64,000 nt of DNA. Source: Malania oleifera. Its lineage: Eukaryota; Streptophyta; Magnoliopsida; Santalales; Ximeniaceae. Below the pieces are notes generated by a model. It did no database searches, had not been told where the DNA came from, and saw only the letters and a list, made by a program, of their open reading frames with translations. Of the stretch, positions 45,641 to 57,125 are shown in pieces. Position numbers and translations under genes: made by a program. The DNA lies in the NCBI RefSeq assembly GCF_029873635.1, contig NC_080422.1, positions 2,026,001 through 2,090,000 on the forward strand, read 5' to 3'. Numbering within the stretch: the first letter of the stretch is position 1; every line of letters starts with the position of its first letter.

Positions 45641-46378
45641 ACTGGGACGTATGAAGCCCTTATCAAGTAGATCTTGCAACTGATTCTTCAATTCTACTAA
45701 CTCCGCTGGCGCCATCCGGTAAGGTACTTTAGAAATCGGAGTTGTACTTGGAAGTAGATTAATAGGAAAATCTACCTCATGATCGGGTGGCAAGCCTGGT
45801 AACTCATATGAGAAAACATCTATAAATTCCTTTACTACAGGCGTACTAGCAAGTTTCAATTCATTCTCTGACATCTCCTTCACAACTGCCACAAACCCCT
45901 GACAACCACTCAGCAGTAGTCTCTTGGCCTGGATAGCTGAAACTAGTTGAGGCGGGGATTGCACATGCGATCCTACAAACTTGAATTTCGCTTTCCCCGA
46001 AGGTCTGAATATCACTTCTCGTGCTCGACAATCTATGCTGCCAAAATTAGATGCTAACCAATCCATGCCGAATATAACATCAAACCCATGCATATCCAGC
46101 ACTATCAGATCAGCAGCCAGAATTTCCCCTTTAACATCAATTTAACAATCTCGGAGTACCTTACTACATCTGACTACAGACCTAGTCGGTGTAGACACCA
46201 ACAACTCAGTATTCAACAATTGTGTTTCTGCCCCACATAGTTTAACAAACCCCGAATACACGAATGAGTGCGTAGCTCCTAAATCAAACAATGCAATAAC
46301 TTTAAAAGAAAGCATAATAACCATACATGTCACCACGTCACCTGCCGTCTCAGCCTCACCCGGCGTTAGAGTAAACAC
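45629..46378 (-). pseudogene. Element F aspartic protease and RT lead-in
   Basis: Protease core: VIALFDLGATHSFVYSGFV near 46300-46240, where the DSG active site reads DLG. After a stop at about 46142 comes MLDMHGFDVIFGMDWLA near 46100-46050 and the tether GLPPDHEVDFPINLLP near 45800-45760. APYRMAPAEL-like text (VPYRMAPAELVELKNQL) leads into RT. The stretch 45629-46102 is one open run of 157 codons. Confidence 0.86.
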
Positions 46379-46379
46379 C

Positions 46380-47418
46380 CTGGTTGGAGTCGTATTCCTC
46401 TGTTGGCCCCTATGTGGCGCCTGATAACCTCCCTAGTATGGTCTAGGAGCTGGAACTGCATCTTATGGTGTAGGGCAGTCTCGCACCATGTGCCCCGATC
46501 TACTGCAGTGATAGCACACCACCCCTCATACTCGACACTCTCCCCAGTGTCTCCTCCCACAAGTCTGATAGACTAGAGGACCCTGCCCTACCTCACCTCG
46601 CGTCCTCCCGTCTCCTGCCTTCGCCCTCTGCCATGGTTACCTCTCCTCCACTGATTCTATCTAGGACCCTGCTGGTAGCCTGTAGATGCAGATCTCTTCC
46701 TCTGCCCCTGCTCCTCTACACTGAGACACTCACCAATCTCTGCCAAGGCTGTCCTGTCGACTAACTCAGCAAAGTCCTAGATTCACAACACCACCACCTG
46801 CTTGAATATATTCCGCCTCAAGCCTCTCTCAAACTGCCTCGCCTTCTTCACTTCATCAGGAACAATATACGGGGTGAAACGAGATAGCTCGATGAAACGT
46901 ACTGCATACTACTCGACGGATAGTTATCCCTGCTTCAGACTCAGGAACTCTTCTACTTTAACCTCCCTGACAGTAGCTGGAAAATATCTATCGAAGAACA
47001 ATTCTTTAAACCGGTCCCATTTCATGGCTATCAGAGTCACCCTCTGCTGCTCCAGCAGTCTCACCGCAGTCCACCACTTTTTGGCCTCTCCTGTCAGTCT
47101 ATAGGTGGCGAAAAGGATCCTCTGTTCCTTAGTACATTGCAATATATCCAAGACTTTTTCGATCTTCTGCATCCAATTCTCAGCAGCTGCATGATCAACT
47201 CCACCTGAGAATGTCGGAGGATTCATTTTTGTAAACTTCTCGATAGTGCACCCATGGCCAACTGACGGACCACCTTACTCCCTCGAGCTCCTAGCAATCT
47301 CAGCCATAACCCGTTGAGCCACGCTACATAATACTGCGTCAGAGTCGGTCCCAGCTGCACCTGATGGCCCTTCTCCATCACTGCCACTCGCATGGGCACT
47401 ACTTCCTTCTAGATCCAT
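46380..47418 (-). pseudogene. Element F gag with intact zinc knuckle
   Basis: ATG at 47418, protein opening [21 protein letters not shown] stop follows SSRE at about 47278. The gag core is at 47226-46924 (FSGGVDHAAAENWMQKIE, LTGEAKKWWTAVRLLEQQ, KELFFDRYFPATVREVK), then a stop. The knuckle near 46520-46470 reads CYHCSRSGHMVRDC, a complete CX2CX4HX4C. Several short frames in between show further damage. Confidence 0.86.
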
Positions 47419-47707
47419 CCTGAAAACAACAAACGCAACTTAGAAATCCTATCCTTATAATTTTACCCACCTATCCTCACCACTTATCTTAACATTTCCA
47501 ACTTATTTCTAATCCCTAGTCCTACATTCTAGGAACACAACCCGTCAATAGCTTACTATGGTTTTCCTAAAATCGTCACCCCAGGAAAAATAGAGAAACT
47601 ACCACAGAAGTCCTGCCTCTAGTCTGTAGAACAAAACCTTAAATCATTTCCTATACTCTAGTATTGTTTCCGCTGCATTTTAAAGTCTACAGAACCTAGC
47701 AACCTAG

Positions 47708-47720
47708 GCTCTGATACCAA
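47708..47720 (-). other. Primer-binding site of element F
   Basis: The minus strand reads TTGGTATCAGAGC immediately after the LTR end at 47723, an exact match to the standard initiator-Met tRNA site used by plant LTR retrotransposons. The leader 47419-47707 between it and gag has no other feature. Confidence 0.88.
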
Positions 47721-47722
47721 AC

Positions 47723-49885
47723 TGTGGTGACCTGCTTAATTTTAACAGACATTTTTTTTTTCATATTAAAATAAAATCAACATCACAAAATTCAGCAGAT
47801 CATAATCCACCTAGACCTGTGGGTACCAGGGATACATCAGAAACATATCATGGAAGCCTATGCAGCAGGAAACATAAATCATAAACACCTCATTATATCA
47901 TACATCACAATACCAGAGTTGCTACAATCACTGTATATATATATGTACACGATACACAACCCAAAAGATATCTAGGGTCATCCCACAAAATACAACCGGC
48001 CCTATCAAAACAATTACCCTTCTGGAACGGCAGACCAACTGTACTAGATCAACGGGGCCTTACCTGCTTTCCTATCAGGAGCTCCTGAAATGTTTATAAA
48101 ATTCGGGGTGAGACACCTCTTAGTAAGGGAAATAAACTAATACTAGTGTGTGGCAACATGAGTATTCCGTGTTATACGTATACCATATAGAACCTATTCA
48201 GTAAACTGTTATGTCAAATTTGGGAAAACATATATATCATCAAAACATGGCATAACATATTGTATTTTCACAATCATATTTCATCTCATAAAATATAATA
48301 CAAAAACATCCCTGGTAGGTTAGCTGAAGTTTGTCATGTATTAACCCCACATGACTAGGTTGTGTGGCCCGAAGGCGAGACCTGACAATGATTGGCCAAC
48401 CACTACCAAGTCAAAAGTACAGTCTATAAGTCTGATGGGTCTGCCAGACCTGGTCTGTACACCAGGGACCACATCGACCATCCAATATCACACCACTCCG
48501 TATAGCGGCGTTAACACAAATATCATGATCATGATGACCATGGACACATAGCAACGGTACCGTGTAAGTGCTAGCCTAGACCAATCCAACCAGGTTCTGA
48601 TATCATATAACATATATTGAAAATGTGATACATGCATATTTCATATCATTAATTATCAAATCAATTATATCATTTTGCATATATACGTATATCATGAAAA
48701 TCATCAGCCCGTATGCTGGTATTTTAAATTTTACAATAGCTCAGCCCGTACGCCGGCAAATCATATCTATAGCACAGCCCGTACGCTGACAAATCATTTA
48801 GATAGCTTGGCTCATACGCCGACAAATAATACACATAGCACAGTCCGTACGCTGGCAAATCATTTCCATAGCTTGGCCCGTACGTCGGCAAATCATACAC
48901 ATAGCTTTGCCTATACGCCGACAAACATATACAAAAATCTCAGCCCGTATGCCGGTTTTTCATTATAAAAATCCGTATCATATTCACATTCCCAGAAAAT
49001 AGTATTTCATAACAATTTCTACTCATGCCACACTAAACAGGTTTTTCATATATTTAACATACCATCATTTTCAACAATATTTTCCAAATATAAATCATGT
49101 ATAAATATATATTTATTTCCCTGAAATCAAATGCTATAATATTATACATACTTTCCATAAAAATACTAGTTCAGTTTATCCCCTTACCTGATTCTTGAAA
49201 AGCCCCTAAATCAAACACTCCTGCACCCACAAGGTTTCCCGTTCAACACCGTGAAAACAACATTTCTCAGAACTAAAGTTCAGTATTTCTACGCGTACTA
49301 CGCTTTCTACAACTATGAAAAAGCCAAATATTGAGTAGAAAGTCTTACCCAAGATTTGGGATGGTTTCCAACTCAGCCCGACTGACGATCCGCTCCGGTA
49401 GACTTGTAGAAAACTTTTTTAGGAGCATCGTGGTGGCTTCAGATCGTTGAACCGGCAGAAAATCAGCCCGAGATCTTAGAGAGAAGGGTAGGGAACCGAA
49501 GGGTAAGAGAGAGAGAAGTTATGCGCAGGAAATTGACTGAAAAATCACATTTAACCCTACTTTTACTGCGAGATTCGTCGACGAACTACGTCACCTCGTC
49601 GACGAGTCCTGTAGAAAGTTCGTCGATGAAATTCAACCCTCGTCGACGAATTCCAAGTTTCCACATATCCTCTCTCAGTATCTTCTCGTCGACAAATCCT
49701 GTCCTCGTTGATGAACTCCTCTTATACCCTCATCGATGAGTCCCCTGTGTTCGTCAACGAGGAGCTGAAAAATTTCTCGGGATTATCCCATCCAAAATGC
49801 AACATCGTCAACTGCCTCCTTCTGTTCCTGTTTCCATTTCCCTTTCTTTTATTATTTAAATACCATTATTTTTCGGGTCGTTACA
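47723..49885 (-). repeat. Element F 5' LTR (2163 bp)
   Basis: TGTGGTGACC on the plus strand at 47723 and ...GGGTCGTTACA at 49885, so the sense LTR runs TGTAACGACC...GGTCACCACA. A CGTCGACGA-type cluster lies at 49560-49770, near the sense start. A tandem repeat of about 33 bp ('agcccgtacgccggcaaatc') lies at 48705-48960. It matches the solo LTR at 28796-33072 over its length. Confidence 0.9.
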
Positions 49886-51552
49886 GGTATGGTGGCTTGA
49901 GTGTGTCTAAATGCTCTCTGTAGTATACTTCTCCACTTCCTTCACCCTTCTGCCCTCTGCAATTTAGCAGAGCTCCTCCAACTTCTAAGTGAGCTCTTGC
50001 TTCTCTATGCTCTGCTTTAGCAGAGTTTCTCTTTGCTCTCAGTTCTTACTTCTCAATTTGGTAAAGTATCTCTAATGCTCTCTTGCTCTCAATTTGGCAG
50101 GGTGCTTTTGCGCTCTCTGAGGTGTGCCTTTGCTACAGTGACACTCCCTAATTATAGGGAGTCTGAGGTTGCTTTTTGGCTCCAATTAACATAATTCCCC
50201 TCCATCTGGCAGGGAATAATTCCCTCCAACAACTCATATGTGATTTTTGCATTTCATTTCTTATTATTTTGGGCTTCGATTAACTGATTTTGTGCTTCTC
50301 GTGCACATGTGAACCTGGTGATCCAAGTGGCATTCTAGGAATGGAGGGCATGACATCTTATTATTTATGTGCTTTCACTTTTATTTTTTGTTTTCCTGCT
50401 TATGGGCTGATTCATGGTTCTTCCTTGTGCGCAGGTGACTTCGGGAGATCCAGGTGGCAACGGGAGAATGGAGGGCTTTGCGATCTTTGACTAGGTGGCG
50501 AACCAGGAATGGAGGGCAGGGAACTTTATCTTACTTTTTGTAATTTTTATACATTTTTGTATTATTTTCTATATGCTGATGTATGTACCCCTGGGTTTTC
50601 TTTCCTGCAACATTTATTTGTACCCGTATTTCCATTTCCCTGTACTTACTTATTGCGACTTGTATTTTATCTGTAACCCTTATTTCACATTCCCTCTATG
50701 TTTCCTACGTGTTTGTACCTCACACGTGCACACGTGTGCCCCTTACATGTAACATTCCCTAGCGTGCACCTCACTGTGCACATGCTTGTCACTGAATATA
50801 ACTTGTGATGTATTTTAATTTTGACTCCAGGGTTGACCAGTTTTGACCCCAAGAAAAATCTTAATAATAATGAATGACTTTGAGACCTTGATAAAATAAC
50901 CAGTTTTAAAATTAAAGACCCACTTTTAAAACGTAGGATATAAAAGCTCAATTTCAAATTGTGAAGGACTTAAGAAAATAATTTCAAGAAAGAAACTTAA
51001 TTTGCATCCTAATCGAAGCCAAAGACTAACCTTTAAAAACTTCAGAATTTGATTCGAAGAAATCAATTCCAATATTAACATCAAGGACTCATATTTATGG
51101 GATTTTATGACTTAAGACACAATACCTAGTCTAATTTGAGATTACGGGACTTCAACTAATGAGATTAATTTTGCAACTTAATTAAAAACACAACCTAACA
51201 ACTTGGTTTTGAAGATTTGACAGACCCTATTTCGCAAGACCCCGTTTTGAAAAGATTTTTGAGGAACTCGATTGACCGAAGTCAAAAGGACTCAATTTTA
51301 AAATTACGAGGACTTATTTCAGGAAACCTTATGAAAAGAGATTAATTCTGTGACTAAGGAAAACTATGCTAAGATTATATAAGCTGGGTTTTGAAATTAA
51401 AGGGACTTGGACTACCCAAAAAGACTCAATTTTTGGAAAGGAGAACTCGGGGTTTTAATTTTGAAAAAGGGGTCTATCCAGGACTAAACGTCAACCTTTA
51501 TTATGTCGGGTTTTCTCAGGAAAGGGACTTGATTAAAATTGGGGCGTCGACA
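49886..51552 (+). repeat. Probable LTR or LTR fragment of another retrotransposon
   Basis: From about 50139 (TGACACTCCC) to 51552 (...GGGGCGTCGACA) the sequence has the ends and composition of a Tat/Ogre-type gypsy LTR, but no primer-binding site follows and no matching duplication was found (TACAG against ATCCA). The 250 bp before it (49886-50138) are built of degenerate 'tttagcagag' / 'tctcaatttggcag' units. No coding sequence. Confidence 0.4.
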
Positions 51553-52849
51553 ATCCACATACCCAAATTTCTTATAATTGAATTCTCAACCCATTAATTC
51601 CACTTACTTTAACGTTTGTGTGCATAAATTTTGGATTTTAATCTTAAATATATTCAAATTTGAATAAAAATGATAAAATATAATATAAAATATACACAAA
51701 TCCAAATTTAGGAAACAAAATCTATCCTCCAACATAATACATTGGAGGAGAAAAAATTATATATATTCAAGGTTCAAAGATTTGAAATTTTGATTTTAAG
51801 TAAGATCTTGATATTGCATTTGGGAATAAAGGTTATCTTTTAAATTTAGATCCATTTAAATTTAGACAAAATAAAATATAAAAAAATTATATTAAGTTTG
51901 TTCTAAGTTCACACAAATTTAAAATTTAAAATTTAAAATTTAAATTTTATACTCCTAAGTACCATTTAATATTTTTTATTTTTATAACAATAACAACAAG
52001 CCTTAAGTCCATAAAGTGGAGCCGATTACATGAATCCTTATTTTTATCAATCACCCGATTGAAAGCATTTTTCTCTTGTAACTTGAGAGTAATTAAATTT
52101 TTCTGCAATACCTTGTTCCATATCATTGTACATTTACTCGTCTCTCTTTCAATACCGAAAATAAAAACTAACTTCCTCATCCTCATAAGTGTGCCACCAA
52201 GCCCGCGTTTCAAATGCGCAGACCATTTAAGTTGTCATTCTCTTATCTTATCTTCAATAAAATCTATGCCGATTTTATTTTACTTATTTTTACATTGCAC
52301 AATAATAATGTCTTCTAAATGTATTGTAATGATCATTAGAGCTTAACTTAAGATTTTCATATGAAATATCTCGGATTTAAATATTGAAATAAGGTGGAAG
52401 GGTAAACGTAATGGTAGATGGATTGTCAGTGTCTGATTATTTAGGTTATACTAAACTATATAACTCGAATCTAATAAAATAAATAAATTGCTAAATGAGG
52501 TCGTACAATCTTTTTAGTTTGTCTTTACATACTAAGCGAAAAAATTGGATTTTTTTAAAAAGAAAAGGAAAAGAAAAAGAAAAATGAGCAGAGCCGTAAG
52601 TAAGCTGGGGGTGGGGGCCGTAGTGGAAAAAAGTCATAGAACACAGAGGACTAGGAGGCCCACATAAATGTTGGCCCGGCCGGCCGGTTATGTTACGGCT
52701 GCTTTAAATGACATTCTCCGACTTTCTGGGTTCAGCTTTCGGCGCATTTCTTGGTTCATGCCATCTTGGAATTAAGACTTGCAACCACTTTATGATACAT
52801 ATATTACATGTGTAATAACTATCATAATTCTAATGGTATTAATTAATTA
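51553..52849. other. AT-rich intergenic DNA with a short non-LTR-like element
   Basis: No gene. At 51980-52350 the sequence 'aacaataacaacaagcctta' followed by 'gtggagccgattacatgaatcc' resembles the simple-repeat tail and conserved end of a widespread plant non-LTR element, in minus orientation; this is from memory of the motif only. A GC-rich spot with GGCCGGCCGG lies at 52675-52700. Confidence 0.4.
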
Positions 52850-53075
52850 TATATATATTTTTTGATAATTCGGAACTTCAATCACCATCGCGTCACTTTG
52901 AACAGTATGATGCGATACCAAATTTGGAGAAGGTGAAAGCCACCCACTCATTGACATTTCCCTGATAATTTATGAGCGTAATGCCTCAAGGGGAAATCGA
53001 ATCCGTAACCTTAGGGTAACCAAATTCATAAGTCACCTTACCACTTGACTTAGCTCGGCTGGACTTAATTAACTT
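52850..53075 (-). mobile_element. tRNA-derived SINE, copy 1
   Basis: The minus strand has a degenerate A box (gctaagtcaagtggtaag) and a B box (GGATTCGATTTCC), a body ending 'tactgttcaaagtgacgcga', and a tail 'aattatcaaaaaatatata'. The same body and tail occur in the copies at 55800 and 61972. The orientation follows from the tail. Confidence 0.75.
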
Positions 53076-54429
53076 TGTCATTATATCCCTTCAAAGTAAA
53101 CCAAGGAGACATTAAAGTTGATTATGAAATTCTAAAATTACTGAGGAGCATGCATTCATGCATGGAATTGCATAGACAACTCTCACATTTTTTTTTTTCA
53201 AAAGTAAATTGATTATTACTAATTTTTGTTATAATATCTTGCATTTATATTCATATTATATTTTTATTATTCAAGTTATATATTTTAATTGTTGTTTCAC
53301 TGAAGGACAAAAAGAAACTTGCACACAATTAAGTTTTTAATTTTGTTTCCAGTTCAAAAACAATACCCAATGTTTGAAGAGGTTTCAAATTTAGAGATTT
53401 AGATAAGATGTAATACAAAACATTATATTGACATTTGTTCAAATTCACTTAAATTTAAATCAATGGTTTGAAATTTATACTCACAAATGGAGTGTAATTG
53501 ACGAAATAGATTGTCGATTTCAATTGTCGATCCATTTTCAATTTTTTTTTGAATTTATGTTTTCTAATGGGTCTTTAAATATTTAGGCGAAACACTACAA
53601 TAACCTCACAATCACTTTTAAATTAATGATTGTTCATTTTGTAACTATGAAAATTAAATTTTTAATTCTGTCATTATTTTTAAAGCCTTCTAATAAGTAT
53701 TTTGAATTAAATAAAAATTAAAAATAATAATTGTACCGTATCATGATTAAAAAAAAAAAAACCTCTCTTTTTTTTCTACCTCCTTTTTCTTTATTTTCAA
53801 AACTCTTGTTTCAACCATACACTATATAAAATTGGCACATACTGCCTTCTACATTCCCTAACAAACAAGAGTGTTAATGGGTACAACATATAAAATGAGA
53901 TTTAATTATAAAAATTTTAAATTTTGAATCGATTGTGCATTCATATGGTTTGTAAATTTTGTAAATATAAGGAGAAAAATTATTGATTAAAAATCAAGCA
54001 TTTAAATTAATTTTTAAATTAATATATAGTAAAAATAGGCGCACAATTGAAATAATAATAATAACAGTACTAATAGCAATATACCTAACAAGTCTTGTTC
54101 CCTAATGCTCCGTTTAGAACTTGAAAAATATTACAAAAAAAAGAAAAGAAAAATATTAGGAATGTTTGGGTCATGGTAATATTCTAGTAATATGAAACAT
54201 ATCCATGTTTGGATCACAACAAAAATGAAATATCCCAACCATCCAACATTACCTTGCAGCCGGCGACTCCTCTCACTCTAGCGACCCGCACAAGGGCATG
54301 GTGGACTCTGACGATTGGGGAAGGAGGGAAATCTGTGAGGGAGGAGGGAAATCGGGTGATCGAGAGGGAATATTGGGGATATTGGGGATTTCAGCGCGAA
54401 GAAATAAAGACAGAAAGGAGGGTTTCTAA
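53076..54429. other. AT-rich intergenic DNA
   Basis: No gene recognised. It includes fragments of small inverted-repeat elements ('gaatttatgttttctaatgg', 53545). A denser GC stretch at 54250-54420, with a plus-strand open frame of 77 codons, directly precedes a CACTA terminus and is probably part of it. Confidence 0.4.
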
Positions 54430-54709
54430 GCAAGAGTTTTAGTGACAGTTTTTAAAAATCATCACTAATACCTAAAAAAATGTTGCTAATATTTTCCCGT
54501 AATAGTTTGAACGAAAAATTTAATATTAGTGACAATTTCATTTTCGTCACTAATAATGAGTCATTAGTGACAGTTAATAAATGCGTCGCTAATATGATGA
54601 CTACTAGTGACAAATTTAATTTTCGTCACTAATGACCCATTATTAATGATGAATTTTGCTTCGTCATTAATAATTTCGTTACTACAAATACCTTTGTTTT
54701 GTAGTTGTG
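54430..54709 (+). mobile_element. CACTA terminus (second, partial copy)
   Basis: Five or more copies of the same TTAGTGAC(A/G)..TTCGTCACTAAT subterminal motif as in the large CACTA, closing with TTTTGTAGTTGTG at 54709. The terminus has an extra base compared with TTTTGTAGTG. The other end was not found, so the copy is truncated or its left end has drifted. Confidence 0.7.
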
Positions 54710-54989
54710 AGAGATAATACACATTACATTGAAATCAAACTTTTTCTAAAATCTCCTAATTTAAGATCACAAGAGTTGTCCTAAATAACTTCTTGCTCAT
54801 ATATACATACAAGTTTTTGAAAAATTATTGAATTAGAAAGGACATCCCGTGAGCAGGCTCCCCGCTTTGAAAAATTATTGAATTATACTACCTAATAATC
54901 ACCTCACATTTGAAACAATTAATTAAATTCTTGAATTTTAAATAACTTTCAAAATTAAATTAGCTAATTTTTTTTTTAAAAAAAAAAAT

Positions 54990-55130
54990 CAGTTATGCTG
55001 TATTTGGAAGTATGAATTTTGGAATTCGAATTTAAATTTGGGTGGATTTAGATAAATTATAAAATTATTTTAAATTATATTTTATTTAAATCCAATTCAA
55101 ATTTATGTCCTCTTCAAATAGGATTATTAC
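54990..55130. repeat. Small inverted-repeat (MITE-like) element
   Basis: 'ctgtatttggaagtatgaat' at the left and 'ttcaaatttatgtcctcttcaaatagg' at the right are imperfect inverted repeats around an AT-rich centre. Similar text is at 51620-51700 and 61490-61605. The family is unknown to me. Confidence 0.45.
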
Positions 55131-55401
55131 TATTTTTTTGAAAAAAAAAAATTTATTAGCTTTCTAAAATCCTCCCAACCAAGAGCCTGCCTGTGATTTG
55201 ACTTGGGGCACTAATTAATTAAATTCTGCAGACCATATGTTTCTTCTTTACTTCTCCGAAGGAGGTGATAAACTAGTATGAAGAAACAGAGACACATGCA
55301 AGCACACATGGGAGTTCACAGACGGCATGCATGCATGCATGGACTGGTCCATCCATCGATCCATCCAAAGACTCACTGCTCTCTGGCTTATTTCCGTCTT
55401 C

Positions 55402-55438
<37 letters not shown>

Positions 55439-55799
55439 GTGAAACCATGACGAAGGCATATGCAGGAATTCAGAAGAAGTAAATTACCAGGTTTCAGAAA
55501 AGTCGGCAGCAAATTAAGAAAAGAGAGAAAAGGTCAAACCGATCACTCCTTGATTAATTTCATATATCCATCTGCATTGATGGAGAACATATATATATAT
55601 ATATATATATGAGCACATGCATTAACGAATCGCTGTTGACTTCTACCCATTCTGCGTATTTAAGATAGCCACATCTTGCAGAGGTGGGCATGTGGCATGG
55701 GTTTAGGCTCTCCCAAGCTAGCATAGGTTTTTTTGTCAGGCCATTTCATTAAATGAAATTTCGCGGATTATTGAGCTGTACCAGGATATATATTAATTA
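55131..55799. other. Intergenic DNA with simple repeats
   Basis: No gene. (TC)n at 55406-55434 and (AT)n at 55589-55610. Clustered GCATGCATGCATG at 55326-55341 and short CCATCCATCGATCCATCC repeats at 55349-55367. The overlapping minus-strand frames here only translate the TC repeat. Confidence 0.5.
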
Positions 55800-56025
55800 T
55801 CAACATATATACATATTGAAAATTTGGGTACTCTAGTCATCATCCATCGCGTCACTTTGGATACTATAGTGTGGCAACAAATCTGAAAAATAAAAATCAT
55901 CTGTCCATTGACGCACTTTTAGTAATTTATCCAGATAATTTCTTAAGGAATTGAACCCATGACCTTGGGTCCCTAAAGTCACAAATTGTTGTTTATCAGT
56001 GTTATTTTATTAGGTGGGAAAACTT
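55800..56025 (-). mobile_element. tRNA-derived SINE, copy 2 (diverged)
   Basis: On the minus strand: 'aggtcatgggttcaattcc' (B box) and 'agtatccaaagtgacgcgat' near the 3' end, both shared with copies 1 and 3. The A box region is not convincing, so the 5' end is truncated or decayed. Confidence 0.65.
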
Positions 56026-56289
56026 GATCAAGGATCATGATGTCTTTTCAAGAGAGCTTAATTTTTTCTTGCTACTTAAAGACCTCACTATTTTCTATGG
56101 TTGCCAGATGTATATGCATCATCATCATAAGTGTAAATGAAAAATTTGAAGTTGAGATGGTTGGTTTGAACATTTATGAGTGTTCTTAATTTTTTTTTTT
56201 TTTGTGTGTGAATGTAGATATTAATTTTATTAAGCAAAGAATTAATGATGTCCGAATAAGAGAAAAAGGGAGTAAAGTGAACAACGGCG

Positions 56290-56605
56290 AAGACACTACC
56301 TCTCTTGAGATTTGATAAAAAAAATACTGATCTTTCCTATGATTTTAAAAATTTTAAAGACTTCCCACGAGATTTTAAAATTTTCATGAACCTGTTATGA
56401 AATTTAACAAAAAGATAATAACTTTTCCTTATATTTTTATAAAGAAACAAATGTTTTGAGGGGTGTAATAAATGTCCTAAAATTCAAATTTGAGAGAAGA
56501 TTAGTGGGAATTCTGAAATCTCAAGGGAGGTCTGTGTGATTTTTAAAATCTCAAGGGAGGTTCTTATCTTTTTGTCAAATCTCGGTGAAGGTTAGCAACT
56601 TTTGC
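56290..56605. repeat. MITE-like element, family 'cctctcttgagattt'
   Basis: The left end 'cctctcttgagatttgataaa' is mirrored at the right end by 'tttttgtcaaatctcggtgaagg'. A second, decayed copy is at 62572-62752 in the lipase gene's first intron ('cctctcttaaagttt' to 'tattaaatttcaaag'). Confidence 0.55.
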
Positions 56606-56809
56606 CTGATCGATGAACAAATAAATAATCAAGGATGCACAATATACATACAACATTGCACTAGTACAATGAAGTAGAATTCGTATAGTATACGTGTAGT
56701 GTCCCTAGTAAAAAATAGTAGGCAATGTTGCTACTGCGTCCCCCTCCCCCTTTACCCTGCCTTAAAAATCCTCTCAGGCTTCCCATTTTAAAAGATTGTA
56801 ACTCTACCG

Positions 56810-57125
56810 GTATGTTTGGATCAAAATATTTTATTTGAAAAAAGAAAAGGAAATAAAAATAAGAAGAAAACTCACTTTTCATTATATTTTCTTTCTATAT
56901 AAAAGTTTATTAAAAATGAAAGATCGTTTTTATATGATTAGAAATTAAGAAAAACTAAATATTAATCATGTGTAAAGTCAAAGTTTTGTTCATGAATTTG
57001 GTATATTTTTCATTTTCTATCTTACTTAATTTCCTAGATAATCAAACATGAAAACGTGGATTTCTTGATATTTTTCTTTTCTTTTCCTAATATTTTTCGA
57101 GTTTCAAATGGAGTGTATCAGTCCT
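56810..57125. repeat. MITE-like element, family 'tgtttggatcaaa', copy 1
   Basis: Begins 'ggtatgtttggatcaaaata' and ends 'ttttcgagtttcaaatggag', imperfect inverted ends about 30-40 bp long around an AT-rich body. Copies with the same ends and body lie at 62363-62925 and 63615-63935, so the family has three copies around the lipase gene. Confidence 0.6.

Larger units (their letters stand above)
44468..49885 (-). mobile_element. Gypsy element F (Del/Tekay-like), truncated at its 3' end
   Basis: Minus-strand element with a complete 5' LTR (47723-49885), a perfect primer-binding site, gag, zinc knuckle, protease, RT and RNase H. It ends inside RNase H or just after it at 44468, where D's gag abuts; integrase and 3' LTR are missing. 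F is the best preserved of the gypsy copies: its knuckle and RT catalytic boxes are intact. Stops are fewer than in A and B. Confidence 0.9.

Noticed and set aside
50495..50752. Hydrophobic 85-codon frame as a membrane protein
   Set aside because: T/C-rich DNA always yields Phe/Leu/Cys-rich frames. It lies in the LTR-like segment and has no further support.
53590..54709. A complete small CACTA element starting at the CACTACAA at about 53592
   Set aside because: No subterminal repeats follow the left CACTACAA and no matching 3-bp duplication is visible; chance match.
55273..55512. Minus-strand frame with REREREREM
   Set aside because: It is a translation of the (TC)n tract at 55406-55434; no domain either side.
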